DNA of 64,000 nt from DATKUK01 sp035530655 (lineage in GTDB: Bacteria; Planctomycetota; Phycisphaerae; UBA1845; DATKUK01), in contig DATKUK010000013.1 in the NCBI GenBank assembly GCA_035530655.1, positions 39,241 to 103,240 on the forward strand, in the 5' to 3' direction. The notes beneath the pieces were generated by a model that did not search any database, was not told the origin of the DNA, and saw only the letters and a list, made by a program, of their open reading frames with translations. Shown here in pieces: positions 16,356-25,477 of this stretch. Positions within the stretch are counted from its first letter, which is position 1. The number at the start of each line of letters is the position of its first letter. Both the position numbers and the translations under genes were made by a program.

Positions 16356-16595
16356 CTAGCGTTTGCTTGCCTGCTTCTCATAATCAACCTGACAGCCAAG
16401 GCACCGCATCGCATCCGGCCGAGCCGCCAGGCGAGTCGCTGCGATGGGCTTGCCGCAGTTGGTGCACAACCCGTACGTGCCTCCGCGCAGCCGACCCATG
16501 AGCTGCTGCCCGCGGGCGCCCTCGTATGCCCAGTTTGCCATTCGCCAGTCCCAGTCGGCAGCCCGCTCACGCAGGCTCTTCGTTCGCCCTGCCAT
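16356..16595 (-). CDS. DksA/TraR-type C4 zinc finger protein
   Basis: The 79-residue protein has a C4 zinc finger CTNC (Cys44, Cys47) and CLGC (Cys65, Cys68) after a short helical N-terminus, like TraR and other small DksA homologs that act in the RNA polymerase secondary channel. It lacks the long coiled-coil of full DksA, so the exact role is uncertain. AAGGAG lies eight bases before the ATG. It is 44 bases downstream of a paralog of the same architecture. Confidence 0.8.
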   Translation of the reverse strand: MAGRTKSLRERAADWDWRMANWAYEGARGQQLMGRLRGGTYGLCTNCGKPIAATRLAARPDAMRCLGCQVDYEKQASKR

Positions 16596-16639
16596 ACGAC
16601 ACGCTCCTTCATCCTCAACACTTCCTCCACCAACTCACT

Positions 16640-16894
16640 TCAACCGCGCCCATACTTCGCCCTCGAGACGCGGTTGGCATAATCCATCTGGCAGATGATG
16701 CAGCGCGTGGCGGCCGGCTTGGCTCGCAACCGAGCGGCGTCGATCTCGTAACCGCAGTCGACACACAAACCGTTCGACCTGGCCGGCGTACTTGGTGGCG
16801 GCTGCCGCTCCGGCATGCCCGCATACAGCCATCGCGCCGCCCAATCGTCGTATTCGGTCACCGGTCCCCGCGAGCTCTGCCTTGGCTCTACCAT
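16640..16894 (-). CDS. DksA/TraR-type C4 zinc finger protein (paralog)
   Basis: The 84-residue protein carries CVDC and CIIC at residues 44/47 and 65/68, exactly the same numbering as its downstream neighbour, and shares the ARLxAKP/ARP-DA-RC core. The tail SRAKYGRG is basic. Tandem duplication is the simplest explanation. GGAGCCTCACAG precedes the ATG. Function as for the neighbour: a likely RNA-polymerase-binding or structural zinc protein. Confidence 0.78.
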   Translation of the reverse strand: MVEPRQSSRGPVTEYDDWAARWLYAGMPERQPPPSTPARSNGLCVDCGYEIDAARLRAKPAATRCIICQMDYANRVSRAKYGRG

Positions 16895-17152
16895 CTGTGA
16901 GGCTCCTTTGCCGCCGAACTACTTGAAGGGCTGGTCAGCAGCCCCTATAGCCGGCCCACCGCGCCGGCACATGTCGGTCGCTGGCTGTACCTGCCAGCGG
17001 CAACGTGACCACGAGCAACGCGCGTGCCGCTAGCCACATAGCATACGAATAAGATCTAAACGCCTTTAAAATAAGTGCTTACATGCAGCTTGGATGGTGC
17101 AGGAAAGGATGCGGCGGAAGGCCGACGAGTGATCTATATGGTCAATGACTGA

Positions 17153-18625
17153 TCACTGTGGCTGGATTGCACCACCGGGCTGCCCGTCGTCGAATTGAAC
17201 GGCCGTGCTGATCTGGATACTGTATTCGCGGATCTTCTGCCGCAGCGTCGTGCGGCTGATGCCCAACAGTCTGGCGGCCGGAGCGATGCGACCTGCGGTC
17301 TGATCGAGAGCGGCCCGGATAAGCTCTCGCTCGATAGCGGCCATCCCGCGTGCATGCACCGAGCCCCGGCAGCGCTCATCAGCCACGAGGTCCATCGCCA
17401 TCCGACGCACGGCCCCCGGCACGAGGTCCTTGACGGGCGCCTCGCCGTCTGCACTCTGTCGTGCCGGATCGTGCTTGGCCGGAACCTGGATTTGCTCGGG
17501 CAGGAACTCGCGTCGGAATTCCGTGCCCCGCGCCACCACCAACGACGCCTTAATCACATTCTCCAGCTCACGAACGTTGCCCGGCCAGGAATAACCCAGC
17601 AGCGTAGACAGCACCTCGGGTGAGAAGCTGCGCATGCTCGTGCCGAACTGCGGGTTGAACTGCTTGACGAAATGGTGAGCCAGCAGCACCACGTCCACCT
17701 CGCGCTGGCGCAGAGGCGGCACGAAGATGCTGGCCACCTTGAGGCGATAGTATAGATCCTGCCGAAACCGGCGTTCCGCGATCAGACGCTCCAGAGGCTG
17801 GTTGCTCGCCGCAAGGATGCGAACGTCACACGTAATCGTCTCCGTGCCGCCCACGCGCTGAAACGTCCCGTCCTGGAGGACGCGCAACAACTTGGCCTGC
17901 GTCGCCAAAGGAAGATCACCAATCTCGTCAAGAAACAACGTGCCCCGGTGACACTGCTCAAATTTGCCCACCCGCCGCAGATCGGCCCCGGTGAACGCAC
18001 CCTTTTCATGTCCGAATAGCTCGCTCTCCAGCAGCGTCTCGGGGATGGCAGCGCAGTTGACCGCCAGAAACGGCTTGTCGCGCCGTCGGCTGTGATGGTA
18101 GATCGCCCGCGCCACCAGCTCCTTGCCCGTGCCGCTCTCGCCGGTAATCAGGACGTTCACGTCGCGCATCGCCACCAGCCCGATCAGGCGATACACCTCC
18201 TGCATCGCGGGCGACTGACCCACGATCCGCGCCACCCGCTCATCTTCGCTCGGTTTGTCATAGACGGCCGGTACGTGGATATCGCGGCTGATTCGAAGGG
18301 CTTCGCCGATGCGGCGTACCAGCGTCTCCTGGCGTAGCGGCTTGAGCAGGTAGTCCAGGGCACCTCGCTTGATCGACTCGATGGCCTCTTCCCCGTCGCG
18401 ACTCTCCGCTACGACAATCGTGCACAGCCGAGGCCATCGCTTTCTGACCTCGTCGAAGGCCACGAAGTCACACACGACCAGGTCTGGAGCGTTGGCGGCG
18501 ATGGTGCGGGCGGCGCCATCGATCCCGTCGACCGACTCCAGCACCACGTCCAACTCGCGGCAGGCCCTGCCTGTCTGCGCCTGTACGCCCGCGTCGACCC
18601 CAACCAGTAGAACTGTTTCCGGCAA
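17153..18625 (-). CDS. Sigma-54-dependent response regulator (NtrC family)
   Basis: The 490-residue transcription activator has three domains. The receiver (1-115) keeps the phospho-acceptor Asp53 (VVCDF) and Lys96 (LLKPLR), but only one acidic residue near the start. The AAA+ domain has Walker A GESGTGKE (162-169), the sigma-54 contact GAFTGA (209-214) and Walker B LFLDEIGD. A Fis-type helix-turn-helix ends the protein (AARLLGISRTTLRQKIREY). I chose the TTG at 18625 because GGGAGC lies six bases before it; residues upstream of this are not conserved in type. No partner histidine kinase is adjacent. Confidence 0.93.
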   Translation of the reverse strand: MPETVLLVGVDAGVQAQTGRACRELDVVLESVDGIDGAARTIAANAPDLVVCDFVAFDEVRKRWPRLCTIVVAESRDGEEAIESIKRGALDYLLKPLRQETLVRRIGEALRISRDIHVPAVYDKPSEDERVARIVGQSPAMQEVYRLIGLVAMRDVNVLITGESGTGKELVARAIYHHSRRRDKPFLAVNCAAIPETLLESELFGHEKGAFTGADLRRVGKFEQCHRGTLFLDEIGDLPLATQAKLLRVLQDGTFQRVGGTETITCDVRILAASNQPLERLIAERRFRQDLYYRLKVASIFVPPLRQREVDVVLLAHHFVKQFNPQFGTSMRSFSPEVLSTLLGYSWPGNVRELENVIKASLVVARGTEFRREFLPEQIQVPAKHDPARQSADGEAPVKDLVPGAVRRMAMDLVADERCRGSVHARGMAAIERELIRAALDQTAGRIAPAARLLGISRTTLRQKIREYSIQISTAVQFDDGQPGGAIQPQ

Positions 18626-18755
18626 AGTGTGCTCCCGACCTGGCCAAAAGCGTGTCTGACGGACGGCCCGCCTACTATTCTTCCAGAGCATCCCGCTGCA
18701 CACAAGCACTCGCTCAAGCGCTACGCAGACCCATCCAGCCAAAGACGCGATGCGC

Positions 18756-19235
18756 CTATTCGCCGTGCAGTCGCTTGGTCAGCGCCGCCACACGCTGGGC
18801 GCGACGGCGGCACTCGTCCCGGGCCCGCTTGTCGGGCGCGCCGATCGCTACCGGACCGTAATGGTCGCCCTGCGGATCGCCCTGGCAGATCATCCCGTGG
18901 ATCAGCATGGCGTTGATGATGTCCAGCACGGTCGTCTCGTTGCCGCCGGCCAGGTTGGCCGAGCTGGCAAACGCCGCTCCCACCTTCCCGTCCAACTGCC
19001 CGTGCCGCGCCACGCTTCGGTCGAACAGCTCTTTCAGCTCCGCCGCCATCGACCCGTAGTAGGTGGGCGAGCCGGCCACGATGGCGTCCGCCGCCGTCAG
19101 GTCGTCCAGGCTGGTGTCGGCCACCGGTTTGCAGTCGACCGCCAGGCCCTCCGCCTCAAGCACCTCGGCCACAACCTTGGCCATCTGTTCGGTGTGCCCG
19201 CTCCGTGAGTAATACACCACCAACGCCCTGGCCAT
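18756..19235 (-). CDS. Flavodoxin/WrbA-like FMN-binding protein
   Basis: The 159-residue flavodoxin-fold protein binds FMN through the N-terminal phosphate loop YYSRSGHTEQMA and the later segment GSPTYYGSMAAE, as in WrbA/NAD(P)H:quinone oxidoreductases. The ATG at 19235 has GGAGGA at good spacing; the frame upstream to 19301 is not needed. It sits alone, divergent from the gene at 19526. Its redox partner is unknown. Confidence 0.85.
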   Translation of the reverse strand: MARALVVYYSRSGHTEQMAKVVAEVLEAEGLAVDCKPVADTSLDDLTAADAIVAGSPTYYGSMAAELKELFDRSVARHGQLDGKVGAAFASSANLAGGNETTVLDIINAMLIHGMICQGDPQGDHYGPVAIGAPDKRARDECRRRAQRVAALTKRLHGE

Positions 19236-19525
19236 CACATGCTCCTCCGCAACTTCTGGGGTGGGGGCCTGCCCCGCCGTCGTCCTCTCTGTGGGTGTCA
19301 CCGCCGGGTGGTCCGCCAGTGTTCCACACCCAAGCTACCGCCTCCGCCAGGTGGGTCAATGAGCCGCCGCCTTCCGCCTGGCACGCTTCGATTCTGTCCC
19401 CCCAGACAGTTCCTATGTACTATGAAGCATCGCAGCAGCGTGGCTGCGGCGTCCATAGGGTGTACCGGCCCACTCGCCGATTCTGCCGAAGCAGGCGTTC
19501 GGGCGGCACGTCAGGAAGCAAACTC

Positions 19526-20365
19526 ATGAGTGATTTTCCGCGAACCGAAATCGGCGGCGTCAGCGTCTCACGTATGGTGGCCGGGTCCAATTGGTTTCTG
19601 GGCTTCTCGCACCAGTCCGCCGCCAAGTCGAACTGGATTCAGCAGTACCAGACAGCCGACCACATGGCCGATGTGCTCGAGGTCTTCCTGCGCGCCGGCA
19701 TCGATATCGCCATGAGCCCGCCCTCGCCGTTGATGACGCAGGCCATCGACCAGGCCCAGCAGCGCGTGGGCCGCAAGATGGTCCAAATCGTCACCCCGAA
19801 CTTCGACCTGACACCCACCGGCCCCGATTTCGACGCTGCCGCCCGCGACTTCGACGACGCCGCCCAAAACGGCGCCACCTTCTGTTGGCCTCACCAGTGC
19901 GCCACCGATCGGCTCTACGACGGGCTGACGGGCACGATTCGTCACATGGACCGGCTCTGCGAGATGATCCGCGAGCGCGGCATGATCCCAGGCCTGTCGA
20001 CCCACACGCCGCAGACCATTCTGGCCGCCGATCACACCGGCCTCGACGTCGCCAGCTACATTGCCATCTACAACGCCGCGGGATTCCTCATGCAGATCGA
20101 GATCGACTGGGTGCTAAACGTCATCCGCAAGGCCGCCAAACCGGTGACCACCATCAAGCCGATGGCCGCCGGCCGACTCATGCCCTACGTGGGCCTGCCG
20201 TTTGTCTGGTCGACCCTGCGCGACTGCGACCTGGTTACCGTCGGCACGGTAACCCCCAACGAGGCCCGCGAGGTGATCGAGATCTCCCTGGCCACCCTCC
20301 AGCGCCGTCCCGCCGACGTCGAGCTCCAGATGACCCGCAGCAAACAGACGCTGGTCACCGAGTAG
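19526..20365 (+). CDS. Probable aldo/keto-reductase-like TIM-barrel protein
   Basis: The 279-residue cytoplasmic protein starts with TEIGGVSVSRMVAGSNWF, which resembles the first strand of aldo/keto reductases (GxxVSRxxxG). Later strands such as KMVQIVTPNFDLTPTGPDFD, SYIAIYNAAGF and PVTTIKPMAAGRL and the TVGTVTPNEAREVIE end fit an (alpha/beta)8 barrel. The catalytic Asp-Tyr-Lys-His set cannot be placed with confidence, so it may be a non-reductase member. AGGAAG lies seven bases before the ATG. It is 131 bases upstream of the heparinase-like gene and may share its transcript. Confidence 0.6.
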   Translation: MSDFPRTEIGGVSVSRMVAGSNWFLGFSHQSAAKSNWIQQYQTADHMADVLEVFLRAGIDIAMSPPSPLMTQAIDQAQQRVGRKMVQIVTPNFDLTPTGPDFDAAARDFDDAAQNGATFCWPHQCATDRLYDGLTGTIRHMDRLCEMIRERGMIPGLSTHTPQTILAADHTGLDVASYIAIYNAAGFLMQIEIDWVLNVIRKAAKPVTTIKPMAAGRLMPYVGLPFVWSTLRDCDLVTVGTVTPNEAREVIEISLATLQRRPADVELQMTRSKQTLVTE

Positions 20366-20402
20366 GGCGAATCATCGAGGCTCAAAGCGATGTTATATAT
20401 CG

Positions 20403-20443
20403 GGTGCGGGTGCCCCGTCCTTCGCGCAGCGAAGGGTGGGGGA
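20403..20443. repeat. Palindromic repeat, copy A
   Basis: The stem CCTTCGC / GCGAAGG (20419-20425 with 20429-20435, loop GCA) lies inside a larger imperfect palindrome of the form TGCCCC...GTGGGGGA. It is intergenic, 40-80 bases downstream of the stop at 20365. It matches copies at 20561, 22808 (partial) and 29570. Confidence 0.7.
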
Positions 20444-20496
20444 TGTTTCCTGCTAATCGTCCCGAGTGACACCCCACTGAAAGGATGCCGTACCCC

Positions 20497-22767
20497 ATGC
20501 GTTGTGACATGCCCGATTCGCAGTTCCTCGACTGCATCGACCTCGATACACCCAGCGTCCGGGTGCCCCATACTTCGCGCAGCGAAGGGTGGGCAACGCT
20601 CATGCAACAGGCTGCACAGTCGGCGAAACGCCGGCGAATCAAAGCCGCCGCCCGTCAGGCCGCCGCGGCGATGTTCGCCAAACCGTTCAAACATCCGGTT
20701 GACGAGCGCGATATCCCCGCCTTGGCTGAAATCATCAACCGTCGCTTTCCCGACCAGGTCGAGCACCTGGTCCGTCTGGCCGACAATTACCTGCTGAAGA
20801 CCCCGCCGCAGCACGGACTTGTCTGTGGCCGCAACCCGGAAGAGGAACACACGCTCTACCGCGCGCCGGCCCGCAACTGCATACGCCGCGCCGAGGGCGT
20901 ACACATGCTCGCCCGGCTGCATCACCTCACCGGCCAGCGCAAGTATTTCACCGCCGCGCTGCGACTGGCTCGCAGGATCATCAAAGCCATGCCGCCGCTG
21001 CCCGACGGCGAGCACGTCGGTGCGTTCGGCTGGCACCCGCACAGCCAGACCGACACCGGCCACGACCCCGGACACATCGCCGAAAAGCTCTGCCACGCCC
21101 TGCCCTACCTGCGCCCGCACCTCGAGCCCAACGAGGCCCTGATGCTCGCCAAGGCCCTGCTGGCGATGGCCGAGTTCTGCTTCCGCACCTGCCGATACGA
21201 GGTCCCGCATAACATCACGCTGCACATGCTCACCGGCAGCCTGCTGACCGGCCTGTGCGTGCCGGCCTTCAAGCAATCTTCTCAGTGGGTGCAGTGGGTC
21301 AAGAAGCGCCTCGAACTCGATTTCGTTACCCGCCCCTTCGCCACGCCCGACGGCTACTTCGGCGAAGGCTTCGGCTACCAGGCGGTCAACCAGAACCTGT
21401 TACTGCTGAACCTGCGCTACCTGACAGCCGCCGGAGGCAAGGTATCACCGAAGCTGCCCGCGATCTCTGAGAAATCCTTCGAGTTCGCCGCCGCCATCCT
21501 GCGAGCCGACGGCAAGTGCCCGCAGTTTGCCGACTGCTCGGCCCAGGCGCAGCACGAGCACTACATCCATCATCACGAAATCCTGCACCTGGCCGCCGCG
21601 TTCTTCCGCCGACCCGACTTCAAGGCCGCCGCCGGCACCCCCTATTGCAGCGACCCCATGGAGTACAACGTGTGGCTGATGGGTCGCGACGGCTTGGCCT
21701 GGTGGGATTCCGCCAAAACCTCACCGCCGTCATCGCGGGCCATCAAACCGCACGATTTCCGCAAGAGCGGTTTTCAGTTTTTCGGCGCGGGCGCCGGATT
21801 CGGCGCCCACTTCGGCATGTTCGCCTGCGCAGCCGCGCATAATCACGCGCACCACGACTTCGGCTCGATCGATATCTGGGGCCTTGGGCGAGCCCTGCTG
21901 ACCGACCCGGGTGTGACGACCTACGGCGAGGAGTCCTACCGCCACGAGCGCTCGCACAACACGCCCGTGCCCATCCGCCGCCGACCCGCCGGCCCGCGGC
22001 TCGACAGCCCCGACCACGTCCGCACGCTGTTTGTCATCCACCGCCCCAACATTCAGGCCGCCTGCATGGAGCACGACCTGTACGAGAGCCACCGCATCCG
22101 TCGCACCGTGTGCCTTATCGACGCGGGCTCCACACGCCGCGTCAGACACAACGACTCACCGGCCTTCTGGCTGATTGTCGATCGCGTCGAGCACCGCGGG
22201 TCGTCACCTGTGGGCACGATGTCGCACGACTTCATCGAAACCTATTTCCACTTCAACGCCCCACAGACCCAGCTCGGTCGCGATGCCGACACGCTGACGT
22301 GCTGGTCGAACCACCGCCCGGGCGCCGGCGCCCTGCTCCGCTACCCGCCGGACGACGTCAACTTCGAACACACCCCGCGGCGCATACGTTGGAGTGACTA
22401 CCTGCGCGCATTCGAAGAGGGCGACAGCGACGCCAACATCCAGGTCACCGCCGTGGTCCCCCAGCGGTCTCACTACGTGATGGACATGCGGTTCTTCCAG
22501 GGCTTCACCGGTGAGTACGGCGGGCGGGTCAAGCGCCCGTCGATGGCCTATCGCTACCGCGGCTACCTGCCGTTCGACGCTGCCTACGTGTTGATCCCGT
22601 TCCGAGGGGTGGTCAACAACCCCCATGCGAAAGTCACCGGCAGATGGACGCGCACCGGCAACCTTTCGGTCAGCGTGGCCTTGCCCACCGGCCCGGTCAC
22701 GGTCCGCGTCGCCGGCCTGCTCGCTGACAACCCCGAACCCGCCTTCACCGTCAAGACACCACGCTAA
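20497..22767 (+). CDS. Heparinase II/III-like polysaccharide lyase family protein
   Basis: The protein of about 756 residues has an alpha/alpha toroid N-terminal half (AEGVHMLARLHHLTGQRKY, then GHIAEKLCHALPYL) and a beta-sandwich second half that includes HNHAHHDFGSIDIWGLGR, the histidine-rich segment typical of the heparinase II/III C-terminal domain. Such enzymes eliminate uronic-acid-containing polysaccharides. No signal peptide is seen. The start is uncertain: ATGs at 20485, 20497 and 20602 are in frame, and a palindromic repeat lies between the last two. I used 20497 because AAAGGA precedes it and GC at third positions is high from there. Start at 20602 would exclude the repeat. Confidence 0.8.
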   Translation: MRCDMPDSQFLDCIDLDTPSVRVPHTSRSEGWATLMQQAAQSAKRRRIKAAARQAAAAMFAKPFKHPVDERDIPALAEIINRRFPDQVEHLVRLADNYLLKTPPQHGLVCGRNPEEEHTLYRAPARNCIRRAEGVHMLARLHHLTGQRKYFTAALRLARRIIKAMPPLPDGEHVGAFGWHPHSQTDTGHDPGHIAEKLCHALPYLRPHLEPNEALMLAKALLAMAEFCFRTCRYEVPHNITLHMLTGSLLTGLCVPAFKQSSQWVQWVKKRLELDFVTRPFATPDGYFGEGFGYQAVNQNLLLLNLRYLTAAGGKVSPKLPAISEKSFEFAAAILRADGKCPQFADCSAQAQHEHYIHHHEILHLAAAFFRRPDFKAAAGTPYCSDPMEYNVWLMGRDGLAWWDSAKTSPPSSRAIKPHDFRKSGFQFFGAGAGFGAHFGMFACAAAHNHAHHDFGSIDIWGLGRALLTDPGVTTYGEESYRHERSHNTPVPIRRRPAGPRLDSPDHVRTLFVIHRPNIQAACMEHDLYESHRIRRTVCLIDAGSTRRVRHNDSPAFWLIVDRVEHRGSSPVGTMSHDFIETYFHFNAPQTQLGRDADTLTCWSNHRPGAGALLRYPPDDVNFEHTPRRIRWSDYLRAFEEGDSDANIQVTAVVPQRSHYVMDMRFFQGFTGEYGGRVKRPSMAYRYRGYLPFDAAYVLIPFRGVVNNPHAKVTGRWTRTGNLSVSVALPTGPVTVRVAGLLADNPEPAFTVKTPR
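20561..20595. repeat. Palindromic repeat, copy B, inside the heparinase-like frame
   Basis: GGGTGCCCCATACTTCGCGC at 20561 and its inverted half to 20595 match copy A. The stem is CTTCGC/GCGAAG. Read in the coding frame it gives VPHTSRSEGWA, so either the repeat landed in frame or the true start is downstream. Confidence 0.7.
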
Positions 22768-22807
22768 ACCGCCCCGCGCACCCGCCTTGTCTGGCGTCGG
22801 GTGGCAC

Positions 22808-22832
22808 GTGCGGGCGCCCCATCCTTGTATGG
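22808..22832. repeat. Partial palindromic repeat, copy C
   Basis: GTGCGGGCGCCCCATCCTTG resembles the left arm of copies A and B, but the right arm is missing or eroded. It lies 40 bases after the heparinase-like stop. Confidence 0.4.
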
Positions 22833-22856
22833 CAACAGAAAGAACACGCGTGCAAA

Positions 22857-22995
22857 TCCCGGCGCGGGGCTTGTCGATTTAATCACGCGTGATTCGAAAA
22901 CAAAGGACTTACGACAACAGCGTTGAACGTAAGTCCTTATTTTGCGTGCAGCGATGAGCGTTTTCCCGACTAAATCGACAAGCCCCGCGCCGGGA
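22857..22995. mobile_element. MITE-like inverted-repeat element with internal hairpin
   Basis: The 28-base ends 22857-22884 and 22968-22995 are inverted copies with a single mismatch (core GGCGCGGGGCTTGTCGATTT). Between them lies a second palindrome: AAGGACTTACG (22903-22913) pairs perfectly with CGTAAGTCCTT (22928-22938), and CAAC/GTTG extends it in the loop. The spacing, 139 bases overall, and lack of any open frame fit a MITE or other non-autonomous element. Because it lies between convergent genes it may also end transcription in both directions. Confidence 0.6.
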
Positions 22996-23008
22996 CACGC
23001 CCTACGGA

Positions 23009-25270
23009 CTATTTCCTCGCACGGACGAGCGCGTCGAGCAGTTCGCTGCGCCAGCGGTCGAGCTTGGTGATCTGCGTCGGGTCTTCGTAAAGCTCCTTCA
23101 CGACATCGCGGCCGTCCCGGATGCGGGTGGCGATAACCTCCTGGAACATCGCATTGAGCATCGCCATCGCTTTCGCGTCGTCGGCCAGGCGAGCCTTACA
23201 CGTCTCGATAAGGCGTCGATCGTCCATGCCCTCGCGCAGGCCCTCGTAGCTCGGCGAGACGATCGTGCCGAACGGCGTATACCATGAGTGCATCCAGCTC
23301 TGTTGCTCGTTGTAGTCGAAGCCGGCGCCCCAGTTCGTCGCCCAGATGAGCCCGCCCCGACTGTCGAACGCACCAAAGTAGAAGCCATAGGTGTGTCGCG
23401 GCTCGAACGGCGGCATGGTGGCGTTGCAGCCGCGATACTGCCAGAACGCCTTGCCGGCCGCGCGGACCTTGTCGCCCAGCTTGGGGTCCTCGTGAATCGC
23501 GTTGGTGCAGAACACGTCGACGTCGGGCAGATACACCAGCCCGGGCTCGGCGTGATGGATGTCGCCCGCCACCAACACGTCACTGCTGGCCTGGTGGATC
23601 AGGGCGGCGGCGTCTTTGAAGTGAAACTTCAGCCACGAACCTCTGCCCAGCACGTTTTGCGGCCCGCCGGCGCCGGATCGCTGCACCCACTTGGCCGGTT
23701 CGTCGAACGGATGCAGCATCAGCCTGGGCCAGCCTTTGGCCTTGCCGTGTGCGGCCACCTTCTGCACCCATTGCGTGTAGAACGGGCGAATCTCAGGCAG
23801 CACGGCGGCCGATTCCGGCTTGTCCTTGAACGCGTGATGCCGCTCGATGAACTCCTTGCGCAGTGCGATCCGCTCGGCCCGGTCCTTCGCACGCGATCGA
23901 AAGAGCTGCCGCTCCAGCGTGAGCGTGTCGGGATAGCCGTTGGGGTTGCCGAAGAACCACATCAGGTCGGTAACGCCGTTGGCCGTGACGGTGTTCATCC
24001 ACTCGTCGAACCGGTCGAAGCCGATCTGGAGTTGGCCGTCCACGTTCTCCACTTCGACCCAGTACGGCCCGAACAGGTGGATCGAGCACTGATTGTGCTG
24101 GCCGTAGGTGATCATCTCCTGCTCGGGCGGCAGGCTCATCACGCAGCCACCCATGGGCACGTCGATCTGCCGTGCCGTCAGCAGCGTGATCGGCAGCACC
24201 TCGACCTCGATCGGGACAACGCCCTGCACCCCCTCACCTGCGATCTGCACCTGCCCGGTATACGTGCCGGGCTTGGAGCGGGCGGGCTCGGTCTTCAGCG
24301 AGATCCAGAACCAGTGCGACTGGCCAGCCGGAATGTCCACCGGATACGCCGGCCAGAGACGCATGGGCAGCAGACGCGCGGGCCGTTTGGTGCTGCCCTG
24401 CCCCGACTCGCTCGGCACATACTCAGCCGTCAGCAGCTCGGCCTGGCAGTCCAACGTGCCTTGCGCATTGGTCAGCGGCGAGAGCGCAAACGTCACGCCC
24501 TTCAAATCGCGCTTGTTGGCGTACACGCCGAAGGCGGCCGGCTCGTATTCATCGAGCGTCATGCGAACCCTCAGCGCCGCACCGGCCTCGCCCTGTTGCG
24601 GTGCAGACCCGGGCAGCACCGACACCGTGTACGGCCGAACGAATGGCACCAAGGGCTGGTCTTTAAGTGTCTCAGGCACAACGGGCTCGCCTTGCGTGTC
24701 CGGCTTGACCTCGCCGAATCGCTGCACGTTGGCGCGGGCGACCCACTGCCGCGTCTCGGCGCCAAAGCGCTGGGCGTCGCCCTTGCGCGCCAGGCGCACG
24801 GTGATCGTCGAGATCGGCACGTCGGCGCCCCTGGCGAGGATGGAAAAGGCCGTTGCATCCTGCCCGGTCAGCTTGCGCAGCAGATCCCACGACATGGGGA
24901 TGTGGGCGGTCTTCCACTTGCCGTCGGCCGCACCGCCGAAGCGGTGAATCTCGCTGTGCCCAGCGTGCGGGAGCAGTCCCGCATGGCTGTAGAACACCGC
25001 TGGTGTGTTGGCCGTGTCCCTGTAACGCACTTCGAGCACGTACACAGTGCCCTTCGGCGGCCGGTGGCCGTCGCCCCACCATGCGGGCACGGTCCAGAAA
25101 GCCTGCTTGCCTGCGCGCACGGCGCGGTAGGTCTGCTCGCCCTCGGCAGCCGGCTGCGTCCATTGCGACGTGTCGAGACCTCCCAGTTGCGCCATTGGCC
25201 AGGTAGGCAGCGTGGCGCACCCGGCCGAGCCTGTCATGACCGCGATCAACATGATAAAGACATAGCGCAT
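23009..25270 (-). CDS. DUF4091-type glycoside-hydrolase-like lipoprotein
   Basis: The 753-residue exported protein begins MRYVFIMLIAVMTGSAGC, a signal peptide with a cysteine that fits a lipoprotein (the residue at -3 is serine, so the lipobox is weak). A beta-sandwich N-terminal half precedes a large (alpha/beta)8-like region with FDRFDEWMNTVTANGVTDLM, HPFDEPAKW and the closing RGGLIWATNWGAGF, which is like the DUF4091 family of putative glycosidases. The ATG at 25270 has GGGAGG seven bases upstream; the longer frame to 25384 has none. It is convergent with the heparinase-like gene and probably works on related glycans. Confidence 0.75.
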   Translation of the reverse strand: MRYVFIMLIAVMTGSAGCATLPTWPMAQLGGLDTSQWTQPAAEGEQTYRAVRAGKQAFWTVPAWWGDGHRPPKGTVYVLEVRYRDTANTPAVFYSHAGLLPHAGHSEIHRFGGAADGKWKTAHIPMSWDLLRKLTGQDATAFSILARGADVPISTITVRLARKGDAQRFGAETRQWVARANVQRFGEVKPDTQGEPVVPETLKDQPLVPFVRPYTVSVLPGSAPQQGEAGAALRVRMTLDEYEPAAFGVYANKRDLKGVTFALSPLTNAQGTLDCQAELLTAEYVPSESGQGSTKRPARLLPMRLWPAYPVDIPAGQSHWFWISLKTEPARSKPGTYTGQVQIAGEGVQGVVPIEVEVLPITLLTARQIDVPMGGCVMSLPPEQEMITYGQHNQCSIHLFGPYWVEVENVDGQLQIGFDRFDEWMNTVTANGVTDLMWFFGNPNGYPDTLTLERQLFRSRAKDRAERIALRKEFIERHHAFKDKPESAAVLPEIRPFYTQWVQKVAAHGKAKGWPRLMLHPFDEPAKWVQRSGAGGPQNVLGRGSWLKFHFKDAAALIHQASSDVLVAGDIHHAEPGLVYLPDVDVFCTNAIHEDPKLGDKVRAAGKAFWQYRGCNATMPPFEPRHTYGFYFGAFDSRGGLIWATNWGAGFDYNEQQSWMHSWYTPFGTIVSPSYEGLREGMDDRRLIETCKARLADDAKAMAMLNAMFQEVIATRIRDGRDVVKELYEDPTQITKLDRWRSELLDALVRARK

Positions 25271-25345
25271 CGCTGGACCTCCCGTAATAGCCATGTGTGT
25301 GCGTTCGCGCACTCGACTCCAGCCGGAGCGTTGACCGGCGAGGGG

Positions 25346-25354
25346 ATTGTACCA
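25346..25354 (-). promoter_or_regulatory. Possible extended -10 promoter
   Basis: On the minus strand TGGTACAAT forms an extended -10 element about 75 bases upstream of the DUF4091 gene start. No good -35 is seen. Confidence 0.3.
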
Positions 25355-25477
25355 GTATCGCCGTCGACGTGCGGCGCTGTACACCGCGCCCGGCGCGTAT
25401 CGTTACCGGTTGCGTCGCACATGCCGTGCTCGTAGCATGCGAACGGTTGAATCGCTGACAGTCCGGTGGCATTGAGC

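Noticed and set aside
17128..17157. AGTGATC/GATCACT inverted repeat at the 3' end of the sigma-54 activator gene, as terminator
   Set aside because: The loop is 16 bases and there is no U-run, so it does not meet the terminator pattern.
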